The notes under the pieces are model-generated. The model searched no databases. It was given only the letters and a program-made list of their open reading frames with translations, and was not told where the DNA came from. The position numbers and the translations under genes were made by a program. Source: Niastella sp. OAS944 (lineage in GTDB: Bacteria; Bacteroidota; Bacteroidia; Chitinophagales; Chitinophagaceae). From it: DNA of 64,000 nt. The stretch lies in contig JANUBW010000006.1 of the NCBI GenBank assembly GCA_024809215.1, forward strand, positions 62,936-126,935, written 5' to 3'. Of the stretch, positions 33,363 to 41,200 are shown piece by piece. Positions within the stretch are counted from its first letter, which is position 1, and every line of letters begins with the position of its first letter.

Positions 33363-35973
33363 CCAGTTTTTTCTTTTGCTCTAATTGAACGACATCTGGC
33401 CTTGCAGATTGTACGAACCTTTCGTTACTTAACTTTTTGTTAACTGATTCAAGGAACTTCTTGTAGTAGTCCAGGTCCTTTAACAGCTGTTCTTTTTGAG
33501 CACTATTATCTACAGGGTGTTCAGTTTCAATATAGAATTTATCCTTACCGATCACCGCTGTAATGGTTTGTACTACAGGTTCTGTCACAAAAGAAATTTG
33601 CTCAATATTTACCTGTTTTTTCAATACGTCTTCAATGGCTTTGAACAGCTCATTGTTTTCGCCTTGTATATACAGTTTTATTGGGTCTTTTGTTTTTATC
33701 TGGTTCTTTACCCGAACATCGCGTAAACCTGTAATGGCGTCAATCAGTAATTGACCTTCGTGCAATACAACTGTATCAAATGGCTGCGGCGCCGTAAATT
33801 GTTTTACGCACAGGTCTTCGGTGCGGGGGGCCAGCAAATGGTATATTTCTTCTGTAACAAACGGCATGTAAGGATGCAGCATTTGCATCAGTTCGGAAAA
33901 GAACTCAACCGTTTTGTCGTATACACCCTTGTCAATAGGCTGCTCCATCGGCGGTTTAACCCACTCAAGGTAATAGCTACAGAAGTCGTCCCAAATAAGA
34001 GAGTAAAGTGTTTTTAATCCTTCGCTGAGTTTGAAATCTTTATAATGTTGTTCAATTTCTGCTTTGGCTGCCTGCAGTTTGTTCTCGAACCAGGTTACGG
34101 CAAATGGCGTTACGCCGCTTGCAGTTGGGCTAACCTTGGCTTCAAACATTTTCACCAGCTTCAGGGCGTTCCAGAATTTGTTATTGAACTTGCTGCCCTG
34201 TTCAGGGGAAGTTTCATCAAATAACAGGTCGTTACCCGCGGGTGATGAGATCATGATACCGAAGCGAACGGCATCGGCGCCAAATTTGTCGATCAGCATC
34301 AGCAGGTCGGGTGAGTTACCCAGCTGCTTACTCATTTTACGGCCCAGTTTATCGCGCACCATACCGGTGAAGTACACATCGCTGAACGGTTTTACGTCCA
34401 TATACTCCATGCCGGCCATGATCATGCGGGCTACCCAAAAGAATATAATGTCCTGACCGGTTACCAGTACCGAACCAGGGTAGTAATAATTTATATCGGG
34501 GTTACCGGGGTGGGTAACGCCTTTGAACACTTCAATAGGCCATAACCAGCTGCTGAACCAGGTGTCGAGCACGTCATCGTCCTGGCGAAGCGGGTGTTTT
34601 GTGTAGGGAGAAGTTTCGGTTGAGCCTACCTGCGAAGCGGTATTTTCGGCCCACAGGCGAACAGCTTCTTCTTCGGTTTCTGCTACATAACAATTACCGT
34701 TATCATCGTACCAGGCAGGTATACGCTGGCCCCACCAAAGCTGGCGGCTGATACACCAGTCTTTTACATTTTCTAACCAATACTTATAAGTGGCCATGAA
34801 TTTATCGCCGGGGTGAATTTTTACTTCACCGCTGGTTACGGCGCCCAGGGCTTTATCGGCCAGGGAGCGCATGGTCACAAACCATTGGGTTGAAATACGG
34901 GGTTCTACCACGGCGAGGCTGCGTTGCGAAAAGCCAAGGCGGGTAGTGTATTCTTCTTCTTTTACCAGCAGACCTTGTTCTGCCAGCATTTCCACTACTT
35001 TTTTGCGGGCCTCAAATCGGTCCATACCAACGCAAACCTGTGCGGCTTCGTTAAGTGTACCGTCTTCGTTGAGGGTATCAATTACCTGCAGGTTATGTTT
35101 CAACCCCAGGTTGTAGTCGTTAATATCGTGTGCAGGCGTAACTTTCAGCGCACCGGTACCAAATGCGGGATCAACATATTCGTCGAATATTACCGGAACG
35201 GCGCGGTTTACCAGCGGAACGATCACTTTTTTGCCTTTGAGGTGGGCAAAACGTTCGTCGGTAGGGTTAACGCAAACGCCACTGTCGCCCATAATGGTTT
35301 CGGGGCGTTGGGTAGCGATGGTAACAAAGTCGGCCGATGGTTTTCCATCTTCACCTTGTACGGCATATTTTACGTAATACAGTTTACCCTGAACTTCTTT
35401 ATACTCCACTTCCTCATCGCTGAGGGCGGTTTTAGCGGCGGGGTCCCAGTTGATCATACGGGCGCCGCGGTAGATCATTTTTTTATTGTACAGGTCAACA
35501 AATACCTTGATAACGGCTTTGTAGTAGTCGGGGTCCATGGTAAAGGAAACCCGGTCCCAGTCAACACTACAACCCAGTTTTTCAATTTGGTGGTAAATGA
35601 TGCCGCCGTATTTTTCTTTCCACTCAAAAGCATGTTTGAGGAACTCCTCACGGGTGAGATCGCTTTTTTTGATGCCTTTTTCCTTTTCGAGCATTTGCAC
35701 CACCTTGCTTTCGGTGGCAATAGAGGCGTGGTCGCTGCCGGGTACCCAGCAGGCGTTGAAGCCGCTCATGCGGGCTTTACGCACCAAAATGTCCTGCACC
35801 GTTTCGTTAAGGGTATGGCCCATGTGAAGTACCCCGGTAACGTTGGGTGGGGGTATCACCACGGTGAACGGTTTACGCTCATCGGGGGTGCTGTTGAAAT
35901 ATCTTTTTGATTTCCAATGCTTACTCCATTTGTCCTCCACCGCTTCGGGCTGATAATTCTTGCTTAATTCCAT
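33313..35973 (-). CDS. valS: Valyl-tRNA synthetase
   Basis: An 886-residue class I aminoacyl-tRNA synthetase that charges tRNA-Val. HIGH motif: PNVTGVLHMGHTLNETVQD. The tryptophan-rich editing/CP1 region contains CVGMDRFEARKKVVEML and FSQRSLAVVEPRISTQWF. KMSKS motif: GRKMSKQLGNSPD. The C-terminal coiled-coil arm (LDYYKKFLESVNKKLSNERFV) is also present. Length fits the family. The ATG at 35973 is preceded by the box TACCTTTG at 36002-36009 on the same strand. A tRNA-Val gene lies in this window at 58663, with a strikingly similar promoter. Confidence 0.97.
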   Translation of the reverse strand: MELSKNYQPEAVEDKWSKHWKSKRYFNSTPDERKPFTVVIPPPNVTGVLHMGHTLNETVQDILVRKARMSGFNACWVPGSDHASIATESKVVQMLEKEKGIKKSDLTREEFLKHAFEWKEKYGGIIYHQIEKLGCSVDWDRVSFTMDPDYYKAVIKVFVDLYNKKMIYRGARMINWDPAAKTALSDEEVEYKEVQGKLYYVKYAVQGEDGKPSADFVTIATQRPETIMGDSGVCVNPTDERFAHLKGKKVIVPLVNRAVPVIFDEYVDPAFGTGALKVTPAHDINDYNLGLKHNLQVIDTLNEDGTLNEAAQVCVGMDRFEARKKVVEMLAEQGLLVKEEEYTTRLGFSQRSLAVVEPRISTQWFVTMRSLADKALGAVTSGEVKIHPGDKFMATYKYWLENVKDWCISRQLWWGQRIPAWYDDNGNCYVAETEEEAVRLWAENTASQVGSTETSPYTKHPLRQDDDVLDTWFSSWLWPIEVFKGVTHPGNPDINYYYPGSVLVTGQDIIFFWVARMIMAGMEYMDVKPFSDVYFTGMVRDKLGRKMSKQLGNSPDLLMLIDKFGADAVRFGIMISSPAGNDLLFDETSPEQGSKFNNKFWNALKLVKMFEAKVSPTASGVTPFAVTWFENKLQAAKAEIEQHYKDFKLSEGLKTLYSLIWDDFCSYYLEWVKPPMEQPIDKGVYDKTVEFFSELMQMLHPYMPFVTEEIYHLLAPRTEDLCVKQFTAPQPFDTVVLHEGQLLIDAITGLRDVRVKNQIKTKDPIKLYIQGENNELFKAIEDVLKKQVNIEQISFVTEPVVQTITAVIGKDKFYIETEHPVDNSAQKEQLLKDLDYYKKFLESVNKKLSNERFVQSARPDVVQLEQKKKLDAEEKIRAIEDSLKNL

Positions 35974-35994
35974 AGATTTTGTAATCTGCTTTAA

Positions 35995-36009
35995 GGGAGT
36001 GCAAAGGTA
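35995..36009 (-). promoter_or_regulatory. Promoter -7 region of valS
   Basis: On the minus strand the sequence reads TACCTTTGCACTCCC; TACCTTTG (36002-36009) is an exact -7 match. The following GCACTCCC is shared with the tRNA-Val promoter at 58568. A -33 TTG at the usual distance is not clear (nearest spacing 26 bp). Confidence 0.5.
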
Positions 36010-36011
36010 GT

Positions 36012-36361
36012 TAATTTGCTGATGTGCTAATGTGCCAATGTGCTAATGGAAGAAGGAATACCGTTGTAAAAGGGGCATGATAACAGTTACCGGTCGCCGG
36101 TTACCAGTTGCCGGGGAAATACAGGTTGCATGTTTCAGGTTGCATGTTTCAGGTTTCAGGATTGTAGATAGGCTGGGAGTGGTATGTACAATTGAAAAGG
36201 TGCCGGATACCGGTTACCAGTTGCCTGGGAAATACAGGTGAGAAATAGCCGGAGGGCTGAGGGAAAAGCCCGGAAACCGGTGCCCGGTAACCGGAAACAG
36301 CTTGTTTGGATCACCAAGGAAGAAACATTCACGAAGTCCCTGCAACTTGAAACCTGTAACC
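36012..36361. repeat. Composite intergenic word-repeat region
   Basis: Several word families are stacked here. At 36012-36050 the TAATGTG family (GCTGATGTGCTAATGTGCC) appears. A 30-bp segment at 36097-36126 recurs at 36210-36239 with one mismatch; it starts CCGGTTACCAGTTGCC and ends GGGAAATACAGGT or nearly so. At 36122-36160 GTTGCATGTTTCAG is repeated, and at 36264-36296 an inverted form (AAACCGGTGCCCGGTAACC) follows. At 36341-36361 comes CCTGCAACTTGAAACC. No gene is supported; the open frames here look accidental. Confidence 0.55.
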
Positions 36362-36480
36362 ATAAAAAAAGCACCCCGCTTTCCGCAGAATGCCTACAAA
36401 ATGAATCTCACTCCAATATCATACCGTTTGGAGATACCGGAAAGCTTTTTGTGTTTCAGTAAGGTAGTTGTTAGTAGCAA

Positions 36481-36594
36481 TTATGCATACCAATACAGGT
36501 ATGTGAGCAACATAATAAAGCTCAGAAAACCTATTGCCATTAATGCAACTTTACCGTTTTCGCTTAGATGGAAATGATGCGATGACTTTTTCAT
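36481..36594 (-). CDS. Very small membrane protein 1
   Basis: A 37-residue open frame starting MKKSSHHFHLSENGKVALMA. A polar, His-rich N-terminus of about 15 residues is followed by one hydrophobic helix (residues 17-33) and a C-terminus ending YLYWYA. It resembles the second small frame at 37141-37251 in length, layout (polar head with E-x-G/K, single helix, YW near the end) and strand, which supports both as real genes. No family is recognised. A promoter-like TATACTTA with a TTG 17 bp upstream lies on this strand near 36620-36650. Confidence 0.5.
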   Translation of the reverse strand: MKKSSHHFHLSENGKVALMAIGFLSFIMLLTYLYWYA

Positions 36595-36615
36595 ACGCTA
36601 CGTTTTTTGTTTTAA

Positions 36616-36738
36616 TTGTTAAGTATACGTAGTACGATCATATGCAATCGGTCTTCACAGGCTTACGAAGTAAAGGGTGTGTCTAAAGTAACTAAAGCCG
36701 TGGTGATTCAGGAAGGATATAAACCAATTAGAGTTTAG
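36616..36738 (+). other. Short open frame or gene remnant
   Basis: A frame opened by TTG at 36616 runs 40 codons and ends with QAYEVKGVSKVTKAVVIQEG then YKPIRV. The second half has protein-like composition, but there is no ATG and no clear ribosome binding site. It could be the end of a degraded gene or chance. Confidence 0.2.
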
Positions 36739-37140
36739 TGCCAGGCATTCGTTGATAGCCAATACAAAAATAGTGTACAGTTGTTAATACTGCAAATTCC
36801 GGCGTTAAAAATGTGAAAAAAACGGGGGTAAGAAGGGGTGGAAAATACACATTTAAGGGTTGAAAACTATGACGTTATAACTTTAACGTTAGGGCAGGTA
36901 AACAAGGTAGGAAAAAAGATGTTATAACGGTTCCGGAGTTGTTCACGTGAGTAATGAGTTAGGTGAAAAAGTATGAAGCACAAATATACTTACGATTATG
37001 GCTTTACCTTGTGCCCGCGGATCAGGAGGCAGATGGCTAAGCCAGTCGTTTGGTTTGCATGTGGCGGTTATCAATCGCAGGTTGCATCCAGGTATTTGTA
37101 CTTCATACTTAAGAAACGCTCTTACAGAAATACAAAGAAA
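36739..37140. other. Intergenic region without supported gene
   Basis: I see no convincing gene, hairpin or promoter. The plus-strand frame at 36973-37227 starts with ATG but runs antisense across the small gene at 37141-37251 and has an unusual composition, so it is not called. Confidence 0.4.
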
Positions 37141-37251
37141 TTACGCCTGTGTGAACCAGTAAGAAAACAGTACCAGTGCAGTGAAGAACAATACTACTAC
37201 AGCTACAACGGTGCGTTTTTCTCCTGATTGATGCAAGTTGAATTTTTGCAT
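37141..37251 (-). CDS. Very small membrane protein 2
   Basis: A 36-residue open frame starting MQKFNLHQSGEKRTVVAVVV, with a basic head followed by one hydrophobic helix (residues 14-31) and ending SYWFTQA. Its layout matches the 37-residue frame at 36481-36594 (polar head, one helix, YW near the C-terminus), and the two lie on the same strand 547 bp apart. No family is recognised; a regulatory or stress role, as for many single-helix proteins, is speculation. Confidence 0.5.
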   Translation of the reverse strand: MQKFNLHQSGEKRTVVAVVVLFFTALVLFSYWFTQA

Positions 37252-37412
37252 AGCAACGGATTTTTTGAGGTTTAACAATGCGGGTTCGGATTAAACACTC
37301 ATGGGGTAGGATTATAGAAAACAGCTTATAACCAGTTAGTTATGGCTTAACATTGGCTCATTTACTGTTCGGCCGGTGTTCGTTCGTTCTTTTGTAACTT
37401 TACGATTAATCT

Positions 37413-38780
37413 ATGTACGCTATCGTTGATATAGAAACTACCGGCGGGTACGCTGCCAATAACGACATAACCGAGATCGCTATTGTGTTGCATGATGGAC
37501 AATCTGTGGTAAACCGGTTCGAAAGCCTGGTAAGGCCTGTGCGTACCATTCCTTATTATATTCAGGTGTTAACGGGCATTTCGAATGAAATGGTTGCCGA
37601 AGCGCCTTCGTTTGAAGAGCTGGCGCCGCAATTATTTGAGTTGTTGAATGGAAAGATCTTTGTGGCCCACAATGTAAATTTCGACTACTCCTTCCTGAAA
37701 CATCATTTTTCAGCGGCAGGATTTGAGCTTACGCTCAATAAATTATGTACTGTTCGCCTGTCGAAAAAAGTTTTTCCTGGTATCCCTTCTTATAGTTTGG
37801 GTAACCTTTGCCGTTATTTCGGTATCACAATACAAAACCGGCACCGGGCCGGTGGCGATGCCGATGCTACCGTTCTGTTGCTGGAGCATTTGCTGCAAAA
37901 CAATGCCGAACCGCATATTCAGCAGTTTATAAAACGAGGTGCAAAGGAACAATCGCTGCCGCCGAATTTACCTAAGGAGCAGGTTGATAAATTACCGTAT
38001 ACGCCCGGGGTTTATTATTTCCATAATCAAACCGGTAAGGTTATTTATGTGGGCAAGGCCAAGAACCTGAAGTACCGTGTAAGCAGTCATTTTACGCATA
38101 ACGGATCGGGTAAACAACGGCAGGATTTTTTACGGAACATTTACAGTATAACTTATCAAACCTGCAGTACAGAATTGATGGCTTTTATTCTTGAAAGCGT
38201 GGAGATTAAACGGTTATGGCCTCAATTCAATAACAGCCAGAAACGGTTTGCGCATACATTCGCATTGTATATGTTTGAAGACAGCAGTGGTTATATGCGG
38301 CTGGCTATTGATAAAAAGAAGAAACATATGGTACCGTTGTATACCTTCAACCTGTTGGTTGAGGGTCACCGGCTCGTTAATAAACTAATTGAACGGTTTA
38401 ACCTGTGTCCTAAATTGTGTTTTATGCAAACGGCGCCGGGGCCTTGCACCAGTACAGGTGAAACCGTTTGTTTAGGCGCATGTGAACATAAAGAGGCCGT
38501 TGATACTTACAACGAAAGAGTACAACAGTCGCTGCAATGGCTGGAAGAATGGTTGCCCACTTTTGCTGTGGTTGATACAGGTAACGAGCGCGATGAACAT
38601 AGTTGCATTTTAATGGAAAAAGGCAAGTTTTATGGAATGGGAAATATTCCTGCAGGCGTTGGAATTACCAATAGGGAAGAATTGAAAACCTATCTTACAC
38701 AGTATCCTGAAAATGATTATATCAGAGGGCTGGTGTATCAGTATGCTGAGCGGCATCCTGGTAAGAAAGTTTCTTTCTGA
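37413..38780 (+). CDS. DnaQ-like exonuclease fused to GIY-YIG nuclease domain
   Basis: A 455-residue two-domain protein. Residues 1-165 are a DEDDh 3'-5' exonuclease of the DnaQ/PolC epsilon type: YAIVDIETTGG (D and E), FVAHNVNFDYSFLK (D), and HRAGGDADATVLLLEHLL (H and D). Residues about 193-270 are a UvrC/Cho-like GIY-YIG domain: TPGVYYFHNQTGKVIYVGKAKNLKYRVSSH, with ESVEIKRLWPQFN downstream. A Cys-bearing region (CPKLCFMQTAPGPCTS, LGACEHKE) follows. It probably acts in DNA repair. A TAACTTTA box ends 10 nt before the ATG. Confidence 0.92.
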   Translation: MYAIVDIETTGGYAANNDITEIAIVLHDGQSVVNRFESLVRPVRTIPYYIQVLTGISNEMVAEAPSFEELAPQLFELLNGKIFVAHNVNFDYSFLKHHFSAAGFELTLNKLCTVRLSKKVFPGIPSYSLGNLCRYFGITIQNRHRAGGDADATVLLLEHLLQNNAEPHIQQFIKRGAKEQSLPPNLPKEQVDKLPYTPGVYYFHNQTGKVIYVGKAKNLKYRVSSHFTHNGSGKQRQDFLRNIYSITYQTCSTELMAFILESVEIKRLWPQFNNSQKRFAHTFALYMFEDSSGYMRLAIDKKKKHMVPLYTFNLLVEGHRLVNKLIERFNLCPKLCFMQTAPGPCTSTGETVCLGACEHKEAVDTYNERVQQSLQWLEEWLPTFAVVDTGNERDEHSCILMEKGKFYGMGNIPAGVGITNREELKTYLTQYPENDYIRGLVYQYAERHPGKKVSF

Positions 38781-38805
38781 CGGCAATCAGCTGCTGCAAA
38801 GAAAC

Positions 38806-38900
38806 CCTTGTCAACTTGTTAACCTGTTAACTTGTCAACTCCTTTGTCAACTCTATCACCATTATCAACTTTTCAACTCCCCGTCAACTCGTAAACATTT
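38806..38900 (-). repeat. GTTGA-word element, inverted relative of 22970
   Basis: Read on the minus strand it gives GAGTTGACGGGGAGTTGAAA, then AGTTGATAATGGTGATAGAG, TTGACAAAGG, AGTTGACAAGTTAACAGG and TTAACAAGTTGACAAGG. This parallels the element at 22970-23050 word by word, apart from a short deletion at the GGAAATACA core. Confidence 0.65.
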
Positions 38901-38938
38901 TTAACTTTCCATTCAGTAATTACTATAAAAGAAACGTA

Positions 38939-38980
38939 CATTATCAAATTATCGAATTATCACATTTGCTAATTTGCTTT
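38939..38980 (-). repeat. TAATGTG-word repeat, inverted copy
   Basis: The minus strand reads GCAAATTAGCAAATGTGATAA then TTCGATAATTTGATAATG, the same word family as at 2717 and 5629. With the GTTGA element it fills most of the 249 bp between the exonuclease and lipoprotein genes. Confidence 0.5.
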
Positions 38981-39029
38981 TTGGTACTAAACTTGTAAAA
39001 TATTTGCCGGTAAATAAATAACCCACACT

Positions 39030-39512
39030 ATGAAAAGACGCAATCTGTTATTATGCTGTTTGCTTGCAGCAGGGTGTCGTGAGACAGCACCCAACAATGA
39101 AGCAAAAGCGGCGGCTGAAAAACCTGCTGCTGTTGAAGCGCCGCCTGCAGTAAAAATTCCGCTCAACCGTACAACGGTAAACAAAGAGCCTGTAGCGGAG
39201 CACAAAGAAAAAACCGAGAACCCGTTAAACGACTGGTATTTCTCTGTTAAAGTGTATGAAACGCCAAAGACTTTTGATTACGTAATGAAATGTAAGTATG
39301 AAGAGTTGGAGGGCGACGATACATTGCACCTGCCTGATATGGGTACGGAGCCAAAACCCGTAATTAAAAAAGGGGATGAAAAATACTCCTGTATTGTTGG
39401 TTTTATGGACAACAACAATCAGTTTCGTGAGTATAAGAAAGTGTATATAAAGAATGATCAGTTAAAGGTTACTTCGTTAAAACATTATTCTGTGGCTACT
39501 TATTCAAAATAA
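39030..39512 (+). CDS. Lipoprotein, hypothetical
   Basis: A 160-residue lipoprotein. The signal peptide MKRRNLLLCCLLAAGC ends in a lipobox with the modified Cys at residue 16. An Ala/Glu/Pro-rich spacer (residues 20-65) leads into a C-terminal domain of about 90 residues (DWYFSVKVYETPKTFDYVMK ... EYKKVYIKNDQLKVT). The family is not recognised. It is flanked upstream by word repeats and downstream by a perfect hairpin, so it is probably a single-gene transcript. Confidence 0.75.
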   Translation: MKRRNLLLCCLLAAGCRETAPNNEAKAAAEKPAAVEAPPAVKIPLNRTTVNKEPVAEHKEKTENPLNDWYFSVKVYETPKTFDYVMKCKYEELEGDDTLHLPDMGTEPKPVIKKGDEKYSCIVGFMDNNNQFREYKKVYIKNDQLKVTSLKHYSVATYSK

Positions 39513-39523
39513 AGTTGCTCAAA

Positions 39524-39555
39524 AGTTGACTGGTTAACTCGTTAACCAGTCAACT
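39524..39555. terminator. Perfect 15-bp hairpin between lipoprotein gene and aat
   Basis: AGTTGACTGGTTAAC (39524-39538) and its exact reverse complement (39541-39555) flank a 2-nt loop, between two convergent stops. It uses the GTTGAC/GTTAAC words of the element families seen at 22970 and 38806. It probably ends both transcripts. Confidence 0.75.
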
Positions 39556-39562
39556 AAATTAA

Positions 39563-40210
39563 CTATTCAATAAGCTTCTGCAATAGCTGAACAAAATCTT
39601 CTCTCGCTATCATTTGAGCGCCCAGGCTTTCTAAATGTTCGGTATAAACCTGGCAATCGATCAGTTGAACATCTTCCTGTTGTAATTGCTGCACGTAACT
39701 AATGAAGGCATATTTGCTGGCGTTACTCACTTTGCTGAACATGCTTTCACCAAAGAAAACTTTTCCCAAACGAATTCCATACAAACCGCCCACCAGTTCA
39801 TCGTTCTCCCAAACTTCTGCGCTGTGCGCAAAACCCAGCCGGTGTAAACGAATGTAGGCGTCCTTCATTTGATTGGTGATCCAGGTGCCGTTTTGTCCGG
39901 GCCGGTCAATGCTTTTGCAATTATTAATTACATCGGCAAATGCTTTATTGATGGTAAAGGTGAATACTTCGCGTTTAAGTAATTGTTTCATGCTTTTGCT
40001 CACCTTCAGGGTAGCAGGGGTAAGAATGAAGCGTGGATTGGGGCACCACCAAAGTATATGTTCACCTTCGTACCAGGGAAAAATACCCTGGCGATAGGCC
40101 AGTAATAAACGTTCGGTTGAAAGATCGCCGCCAACAGCCAGCAATCCATCTGGTTCGGCCAGGTGAACAGGAGGAAAAATTATCTCGTTATCCAAAGCAA
40201 ATAGAGGCAT
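39563..40210 (-). CDS. aat: Leucyl/phenylalanyl-tRNA--protein transferase
   Basis: A 215-residue enzyme that adds Leu or Phe from charged tRNA to proteins with N-terminal Arg or Lys, marking them for ClpS/ClpAP. Family motifs are complete: EPDGLLAVGGDLSTERLLLAYRQGIFPWY, WWCPNPRFIL, QNGTWITNQMKDAYIRLHRLGFAHSAEVWE, LVGGLYGIRLGKVFFGESMFS, and LIDCQVYTEHLESLGAQMIARE. It lies 102 bp downstream of clpS on the same strand, joining the two N-degron genes. Confidence 0.96.
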   Translation of the reverse strand: MPLFALDNEIIFPPVHLAEPDGLLAVGGDLSTERLLLAYRQGIFPWYEGEHILWWCPNPRFILTPATLKVSKSMKQLLKREVFTFTINKAFADVINNCKSIDRPGQNGTWITNQMKDAYIRLHRLGFAHSAEVWENDELVGGLYGIRLGKVFFGESMFSKVSNASKYAFISYVQQLQQEDVQLIDCQVYTEHLESLGAQMIAREDFVQLLQKLIE

Positions 40211-40312
40211 TCCGGGCGTGGTTGGTTGCCGTAAAAATAATAAAAAGAGAAATGTAAGTGTAAGCCTTAAGGCAAGGAGGCAAGCAAAGGTTAGTAAGAA
40301 TATACCAGCAAC

Positions 40313-40609
40313 TTAGGCCAGTACTTCAAGTGTTGCGCCAATGCCACGGTCGGTGATGGCATCGCATTGGGGTTTTAGCTCATCATAAGAGCCTTGTTTA
40401 ACGGCATATTTGCCCTGGAAATGGATGATGTATGCGCATTGTTCCGCCTGTTCGGTAGAATGGCCGCACACTTCAACCAGGGTTTCAATAACCCATTCAA
40501 ATGTGTTCACCTCATCGTTCCATACAATCAAACTGTATGGCTCTTCCGTTGTAGTGAGCACATCGGTTTCCTCTTCATAATGTGGTTTTACTGATCCGTC
40601 AAAAGCCAT
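40313..40609 (-). CDS. clpS: ATP-dependent Clp protease adaptor ClpS
   Basis: A 98-residue adaptor that binds N-degrons and delivers substrates to ClpA/ClpC. The ClpS core is clear: YSLIVWNDEVNTFEWVIETLVEVCGHS (with the conserved N-D-E/D-x-N/T substrate-pocket region), then EQAEQCAYIIHFQGKYAVKQGSYDEL. It is followed by aat, whose product makes the ligands ClpS recognises. A complete promoter (TTG-N20-TAAATTTG) lies upstream on this strand. Confidence 0.95.
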   Translation of the reverse strand: MAFDGSVKPHYEEETDVLTTTEEPYSLIVWNDEVNTFEWVIETLVEVCGHSTEQAEQCAYIIHFQGKYAVKQGSYDELKPQCDAITDRGIGATLEVLA

Positions 40610-40630
40610 ATACTATGGTTTAATCCGTTA

Positions 40631-40661
40631 CAAATTTATAAAAATACCTGGCGCATAGCAA
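40631..40661 (-). promoter_or_regulatory. Promoter of clpS
   Basis: On the minus strand TTG (40661-40659), a 20-bp spacer and TAAATTTG (40638-40631) match TTG-N20-TAnnTTTG. The -7 box lies 21 nt before the clpS ATG. Confidence 0.6.
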
Positions 40662-41200
40662 GCTCTTTTATTGGTTTTTAAGAAAGGGTGTTTTTCACGT
40701 AAATGCTTCATTAAGAGTAAATAAAGTGTTGTAAATACAAAAAAGAGTAAATATGGGCCTGTTACACGGGTGTTTGCCATCGGGTAGTTTCACCACCGGG
40801 CCGGTTAAGCGGCATTGCAGCAAAATTGGTTGAATATAACAGGAATGGCTAGTTTTTGTTTGGTTTTGTAAGTAATTGAACAGTAGGAATAAGTTTGAAA
40901 AGAATGCATGTAAAGTTGTTGATGGTGATGTTTATTGAATTGTGCTGCTAAACAGGTTTGTTTTAGCAATGATTAAGTAATTCAAAGGCCTCATCAATCA
41001 TTTTTCAAAGCATGTTGAACGAAATGCAAGGCCAACAACTTTAAATAGCGGGTGGGTTGGGTTGTTGTTATGCCTGTTTATGTTTTGAACCTTTAAACAG
41101 ATCAATTAATGGGGCTTTATTGATTGTTTACAGGGTCAATTTTTAAAACCGGGCCATATTTTAACTGTAAATCAACCATTAAAACCATCAAATCACAATT
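40662..41200. other. AT-rich intergenic region without supported gene
   Basis: About 540 bp between the clpS promoter and the 20-bp repeat array. I find no open frame with convincing composition, no tRNA and no strong hairpin. Runs such as AAACAGGTTTG and GTTTACAGGGTCAA recur weakly. Confidence 0.4.

Noticed and set aside
34924-35910. 328-codon plus-strand open frame
   Set aside because: It runs antisense to valS, whose motifs are complete. The translation has no recognisable features, and long antisense frames are common here because of codon usage.
36973-37227. 84-codon plus-strand open frame with ATG
   Set aside because: Composition is odd (Tyr/Arg/Cys-rich), no family is recognised, and it overlaps the better-supported small membrane-protein frame on the other strand.
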